Below are positions 6,381 through 7,318 of a DNA stretch of 7,318 nt, piece by piece. The notes under the pieces are model-generated. The model had not been told where the DNA came from. It saw only the letters and a list, made by a program, of their open reading frames with translations, and did no database searches. How positions within the stretch are numbered: position 1 is the stretch's first letter; every line of letters begins with the position of its first letter. Position numbers and translations under genes: made by a program. Source of the stretch: Chitinophagaceae bacterium (GTDB taxonomy: Bacteria; Bacteroidota; Bacteroidia; Chitinophagales; Chitinophagaceae); the NCBI GenBank assembly GCA_017989935.1, contig JAGNOY010000092.1, positions 1 through 7,318 of the forward strand, given 5' to 3'.

Positions 6381-6388
6381 CAAAGGTA
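6381..6388 (-). promoter_or_regulatory. TACCTTTG -7 box directly ahead of the copA ATG
   Basis: Read on the - strand, TACCTTTG fits all fixed positions of the Bacteroidota TAnnTTTG -7 element and ends only 4 bases before the ATG at 6376. A weak -33 candidate, TTTA, lies 17 bases upstream (6406-6409). Transcription would start at or next to the ATG, giving a leaderless or nearly leaderless mRNA. Confidence 0.55.
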
Positions 6389-6468
6389 GAGCAATCTATT
6401 TCGGATAAATTAATTATTTCATAGTGGAATTAGATGCTACTATTGGATGTCGAAAGTATATTTACCTT

Positions 6469-6882
6469 ATGGAAAGAGTTTATCATTTAGATGAAATTGA
6501 TCAAGTGGCTCTCGAGATCTTAAAAAGCTATCCTAATCAACGAATTTTTGCTTTTGATGCCGAAATGGGTAGTGGCAAAACTACTTTAATCAAGGCCTTA
6601 TGCAAACAACTAGGTGTAGAGGATGTGGTAAGTAGTCCTACATTTGCTGTTGTTCAAGAATATCGTGGCAATGGGGATATGCCTGTTTTTCATATGGATT
6701 GGTATCGATTAAAAGGAGAGGAAGATGCTATTGAAGCAGGCGTAGAAGATATTTTGAATAAAGAGGCTAAGTATTGTTTTATAGAGTGGCCACAAATTGC
6801 CCTAGGAATTATTCCGGAAAATACGCGAACCATTTCTTTAAATATTTTATCAGAAGACTGCAGAACACTTGTTGTGTTGTAA
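6469..6882 (+). CDS. tsaE: tRNA threonylcarbamoyladenosine biosynthesis ATPase TsaE
   Basis: TsaE is the ATPase partner of TsaB-TsaD that supports formation of t6A at position 37 of ANN-decoding tRNAs. From ATG 6469 the protein is 137 residues, a normal length. It has the P-loop at 31-38 (A31-E-M-G34-S-G36-K37-T38), then L-G-V and S56-P57-T58-F59. H75-x-D77-W-Y79-R80 is the usual H-x-D-x-Y-R metal-site motif, and G91-V-E-D is followed by I105-E106-W107-P108. The first P-loop position is Ala where the family normally has Gly. The ATG is preferred to an in-frame GTG at 6424 because the extra 15 residues (E-L-D-A-T onward) do not look like the family start and would overlap the promoter region. 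A weak -7-like TATATTTA at 6457-6464 would make this transcript leaderless too. The gene is divergent from copA with 92 bp between starts. Confidence 0.94.
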   Translation: MERVYHLDEIDQVALEILKSYPNQRIFAFDAEMGSGKTTLIKALCKQLGVEDVVSSPTFAVVQEYRGNGDMPVFHMDWYRLKGEEDAIEAGVEDILNKEAKYCFIEWPQIALGIIPENTRTISLNILSEDCRTLVVL

Positions 6883-6903
6883 ATTATTTTATGCTTATTT
6901 GCC

Positions 6904-6923
6904 AAGAAACGCGTTTCTTTTTT
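6904..6923 (+). terminator. Intrinsic terminator after tsaE
   Basis: A perfect 16-bp palindrome (6904-6919, AAGAAA stem arm, CGCG loop, TTTCTT arm) runs straight into four more T residues to 6923, starting 22 bases after the tsaE stop. The stem is A/T-rich but the U-tract is clear. From here to 7072 I see no gene or other signal. Confidence 0.68.
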
Positions 6924-7072
6924 CACTTTTACCTTCAGCCATGTATTGAAACATCTTGGAATTAGAGATAATTGATGTTTGATCTTTTGCCTGAATAATA
7001 AGAGGCTGCTGCTTAACGAGAAAACAATTGATTTAAGAAATTTGAAGGAAATTAAATAATCGGATCGGTATT

Positions 7073-7188
7073 GTGGCAACGATCGAAGCGATACCCCGCA
7101 GTGAAGCCCGACTTGATGAGAATATGATTTGAACTGATAAATTAATGTCGGGCTGAATGAGGAGTAAAGCTGAGAGCGTGTGTGCCAC
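7073..7188. other. Long rod-like inverted-repeat element, possible structured RNA
   Basis: The element folds end to end. GTGGCA (7073-7078) pairs with TGCCAC (7183-7188); ACG (7079-7081) with CGT (7177-7179); AGC (7087-7089) with GCT (7169-7171); TACCCC (7092-7097) with GGAGTA (7161-7166), one mismatch. Then AGCCCGAC (7105-7112) pairs perfectly with GTCGGGCT (7147-7154), and TTGAT (7113-7117) with ATTAA (7141-7145) past one bulged base. The internal loops are purine-rich (GA/AG). It is far more G/C-rich than its surroundings and lies between convergent genes, so either strand could be transcribed. I cannot match it to a named RNA family. It could be a dispersed palindromic repeat, an mRNA 3' structure or an independent RNA. 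Confidence 0.62.
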
Positions 7189-7197
7189 CCAAAAACC

Positions 7198-7317
7198 TTA
7201 TAAGTTTTTTAAAGCACTGGCAATGAGTTCGACTTTTCTACCATCAGGCAACTTTACAATAAGCCCCGATTTTCCTTGTCCAACGATCTGAACTTCGATG
7301 CCTTCACTTATTTGAAT
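7198..7317 (-). CDS. C-terminal end of an unidentified protein, cut by window edge
   Basis: On the - strand the frame is open from the window edge to a TAA at 7198-7200, giving 39 residues. The sequence looks protein-like: alternating strand pattern I-E-V-Q-I-V-G-Q-G-K-S-G-L-I-V-K-L, a turn P-D-G-R-K, a strand V-E-L-I and a closing A-S-A-L-K-N-L. This would fit a small beta-barrel or KOW/SH3-like end domain, but I do not recognise the family. It is convergent with tsaE, and the rod element begins 10 bases beyond its stop. The other two - strand frames and the + strand frames here are broken by stops or lack coding character, which supports this choice. Confidence 0.6.
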   Translation of the reverse strand: MQISEGIEVQIVGQGKSGLIVKLPDGRKVELIASALKNL

Positions 7318-7318
7318 G

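Noticed and set aside
4228..6457. The same 11-mer ATGTCGAAAGT at 4228-4238 and 6447-6457, flanking the copper ATPase gene
   Set aside because: An 11-bp repeat is expected several times by chance in a window of this size, the flanks differ, and the second copy lies in the tsaE promoter region. Not enough for an insertion or transfer claim.
6690..7079. 129-codon - strand frame overlapping tsaE, and a 63-codon + strand frame at 6774-6965
   Set aside because: Both overlap the well-supported tsaE 3' end and its terminator, and their compositions look random rather than protein-like.
7191..7209. AAAAAC/GTTTTT inverted repeat around the stop of the right-hand gene
   Set aside because: Almost all A-T pairs with a TTATAA palindrome in the loop; too weak to call a terminator.

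Overview
The window looks like a piece of a low-GC Bacteroidota chromosome, most likely from the Chitinophagales/Sphingobacteriales side. The evidence is protein style (CsbD, YtxH, DUF5670-like and holin-X-like small proteins beside a one-HMA CopA), starts preceded by A/T-rich sequence with no Shine-Dalgarno, and promoter-like boxes that fit the Bacteroidota -7 consensus TAnnTTTG. The genus cannot be read from this sequence.

Layout. Bases 1-396 are the 3' part of a TspO/MBR gene. Then, all on the + strand: a YceI-family protein (494-1093); an exported coiled-coil protein and a lipoprotein 4 bp apart (1236-1715, 1720-2334); a CsbD-like stress protein (2593-2778); a 52-residue DUF5670/lmo0937-like membrane peptide (2935-3093); a YtxH-domain protein (3109-3369); a holin-X/YqjE-like two-helix membrane protein (3548-3889); and an unrecognised 105-residue protein 3 bp behind it (3893-4210). 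Facing them on the - strand is a copper-type P1B ATPase (4271-6376). Divergent from that is tsaE (6469-6882), which ends in a clear intrinsic terminator. The right end holds an unusual long rod-like inverted-repeat element (7073-7188) and the 3' end of an unidentified - strand gene (7198-7317). The 315 bases between tsaE and that last gene contain only the terminator and the rod element; nothing is seen in 6924-7072.

How it works together. Bases 494-4210 read as a stress/envelope-homeostasis island: CsbD, YtxH and DUF5670-like proteins are general-stress markers in several phyla, and the other products are exported, lipid-anchored or membrane-embedded. The YtxH - holin-X-like - 105-residue order parallels the enterobacterial yqjD-yqjE-yqjK trio in architecture. 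The copper ATPase and tsaE look like independent units sharing a short divergent promoter region, in which the ATPase promoter box lies so close to its ATG that a leaderless transcript is likely.

The main non-coding signals are the rod element at 7073-7188, a 13-bp perfect inverted repeat at 2371-2452 between the lipoprotein and CsbD genes, and a bulged hairpin just ahead of the holin-like gene (3476-3527). I do not see a mobile element, CRISPR array, tRNA or rRNA.
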